From assembly GCA_938030175.1 (NCBI GenBank), contig CALHGQ010000190.1, forward strand, positions 1 through 46,106: a DNA stretch of 46,106 nt, read 5' to 3'. Position 1 is the first letter of the stretch. Each line of letters begins with the position of its first letter. The DNA is from an uncultured bacterium (GTDB taxonomy: Bacteria > Planctomycetota > UBA1135 > GCA-002686595). Shown piece by piece: positions 44,909-46,106 of this stretch. Position numbers and translations under genes: made by a program. The notes below the pieces were generated by a model, which searched no databases, was not told the DNA's origin, and saw only the letters and a list, made by a program, of their open reading frames with translations.

Positions 44909-46106
44909 CTAGTTGAGGTCGAGAAGGCCTTTGCCGTTCCCGAGTAGAGTACCAGTCACCTCAAAGTAGGGGTTAGCGTGGGCCGCCGGGGTTCGCCACG
45001 GAAGCCGCGTGGCCTCGCAAAGGAGGCCGAGGCCCACGATGGCGAACGCGCGGGCGGCGGTGGCCTGGCTGGTGTCGTTGAGGAGCTCAAGGAGCGGTGC
45101 GGCCGCGCGGGAGTCGCCAACGCGGCCAAGGGCGGCGGCAGCTGCACCGCGGCTCGCGGAACTCCGGGCCTTCTCCAGCGTGTCGATGAGGGTGGGGATC
45201 ACCGTCGCATCGCCGCTGAGAATCAGAGCGACCGATGCGCTCCAGAGTAGCTCCGGCTGAAAGCGCGAGGAGTCGAGGAGCTCCACGAGATCCTTGCGCG
45301 CGGGCTCGTAGTCTAGGAGTCCAAGGGCGATCGCGACCTGGCCGCGCGCCCGCGGGTCCCGGGTCCGGCGGAAGGCGTTGTGTACCTGGACACCCGCTTT
45401 CTCCAGTGCACTGTCGGTGGCGCCCTGGTGCACAAGCCCGCACGCGATGGCGTACGCGCCCACGAAAGCGGCGCTGCGCGTGGTCCTGATCTTCTCGCGC
45501 ATCGCGGCTGCCACCGTTGGGTTCCACGGAAGGCCGGCACGCTGCAGGTGCCAGTTCTGCACGCCGAGGGCGAGGGCAAACCACGGCATGGAGTCGGCGC
45601 GACCGCGGGCGAGGTGGCGCATGAGCGCGCGGCGGCCGAGTTCGAGGCCCTCCCAACCCGCCGTGTTGTCCTTGAACGCCCGGTCGAACTGTGGGTCAAT
45701 CGGGAGACTGCCGTCGTCGACCAGTGGCCCGTTGCCCTGGCGCGACGTGGCTTCGGCCAGCGCGATGGCGGCGAAGTGGCGCTCTAGGACTTGGCCAGAA
45801 CGAACCACGTTGACGAGGCTCCGCAAGCCCTCGCGGTCGACAGGATCGGAACCGGCCGTGAGGCCCTCGCCAAGACCCATGAAGGATGCGGTGCGAAGAT
45901 TGACGCGGCTCTGCCGCGACGTGGCGAGATCTGTGAGCGCTTCAAGCGCTGCGCTTCGCACGTCGAGCTCGGCGTCTTGGACCAAGCGTCCGAGCGCGAC
46001 GGCGGCGTGGGTACGCACCACAGGCGGAAGGCCGTCTGTGCCCCGTCGCTGCGTCGCCAACAGCTCGGTGAACCACCGCACCTGGGCGCGCCGCGACACG
46101 ACCTGG
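44909..46106 (-). CDS. HEAT-repeat protein, 5' end beyond the window
   Basis: The frame is open to the right edge of the window, so the true start is not visible; at least 396 residues remain. Repeated helical pairs of the HEAT/PBS-lyase type are seen near the start (RTHAAVALGRLVQDAELDVRSAALEAL) and near the end (RSSASRGAAAAALGRVGDSRAAAPLLELL, then ATAARAFAIVGLGLL). The middle (120-250) is less regular. Planctomycetal proteins of this type are often large and exported and act as protein-binding scaffolds. The adjacency to DUF1080 is common in this phylum by recollection. Confidence 0.8.
   Translation of the reverse strand, partial: QVVSRRAQVRWFTELLATQRRGTDGLPPVVRTHAAVALGRLVQDAELDVRSAALEALTDLATSRQSRVNLRTASFMGLGEGLTAGSDPVDREGLRSLVNVVRSGQVLERHFAAIALAEATSRQGNGPLVDDGSLPIDPQFDRAFKDNTAGWEGLELGRRALMRHLARGRADSMPWFALALGVQNWHLQRAGLPWNPTVAAAMREKIRTTRSAAFVGAYAIACGLVHQGATDSALEKAGVQVHNAFRRTRDPRARGQVAIALGLLDYEPARKDLVELLDSSRFQPELLWSASVALILSGDATVIPTLIDTLEKARSSASRGAAAAALGRVGDSRAAAPLLELLNDTSQATAARAFAIVGLGLLCEATRLPWRTPAAHANPYFEVTGTLLGNGKGLLDLN

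Overview
The window is about 46 kb of high-GC bacterial chromosome. Several features point to a Planctomycetota member, probably the lineage of marine isolates whose exported proteins end in a beta-rich module closing on -TFCP. These are: transmembrane Ser/Thr kinases with DLG or DWG in place of DFG, a kinase fused to a sulfatase-modifying-factor (FGE-like) domain, a DUF1080 protein beside a HEAT-repeat protein, many FHA proteins, many poorly characterised exported lipoproteins, and that -TFCP module. The assignment rests on remembered family traits, not on a database search.

Layout. 1-8 kb: a metallophosphatase-fold protein that has lost key metal ligands (-), a GT-C type membrane glycosyltransferase (+), a small zinc-ribbon membrane protein (-), a large lipoprotein (+) and a DUF4026/DUF2314-like protein (-). 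8-13.5 kb: a LarA-type nickel racemase, an exported glucose/sorbosone dehydrogenase-like protein carrying the -TFCP module, and an S46 dipeptidyl peptidase. 13.6-15.7 kb: a compact three-gene operon encoding a Tat-exported protein with a C-terminal CPPC motif, a DUF692/MNIO multinuclear iron oxidase-like enzyme, and a short helical partner protein. This is the best candidate for an undescribed peptide- or protein-modification system. 15.7-21.2 kb: a single-domain response regulator, a double-FHA membrane protein, an exported pyroglutamyl-peptidase-like protein with the -TFCP module and Ser at the expected Cys position, a PF10127-like nucleotidyltransferase, and a glycine-zipper lipoprotein with a strong intrinsic terminator.

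21.4-43.3 kb is a signalling island, almost entirely on the + strand. It runs: Ser/Thr kinase with Sel1-like tail; FHA-TM-trypsin-like protease; 1719-residue kinase-TM-Ig-like-FGE-like protein; two lipoproteins; ECF sigma factor; FHA-coiled-coil protein; exported protein; multi-zinc-ribbon protein; a second kinase-FHA pair. Phosphothreonine made by the kinases can plausibly be read by the FHA domains. The transmembrane segments would link this to periplasmic protease, Ig-like and FGE-like domains, and the ECF factor could link it to transcription. The last 3 kb hold a two-TM protein of unknown role, a DUF1080 protein and a HEAT-repeat protein cut off by the window end.

I found no tRNA, rRNA, CRISPR array, insertion sequence or prophage. 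Regulatory DNA is limited to inverted repeats, notably a perfect 21-bp inverted repeat at 38021-38175 and overlapping hairpins just before the ribosome binding site of the gene at 43420.
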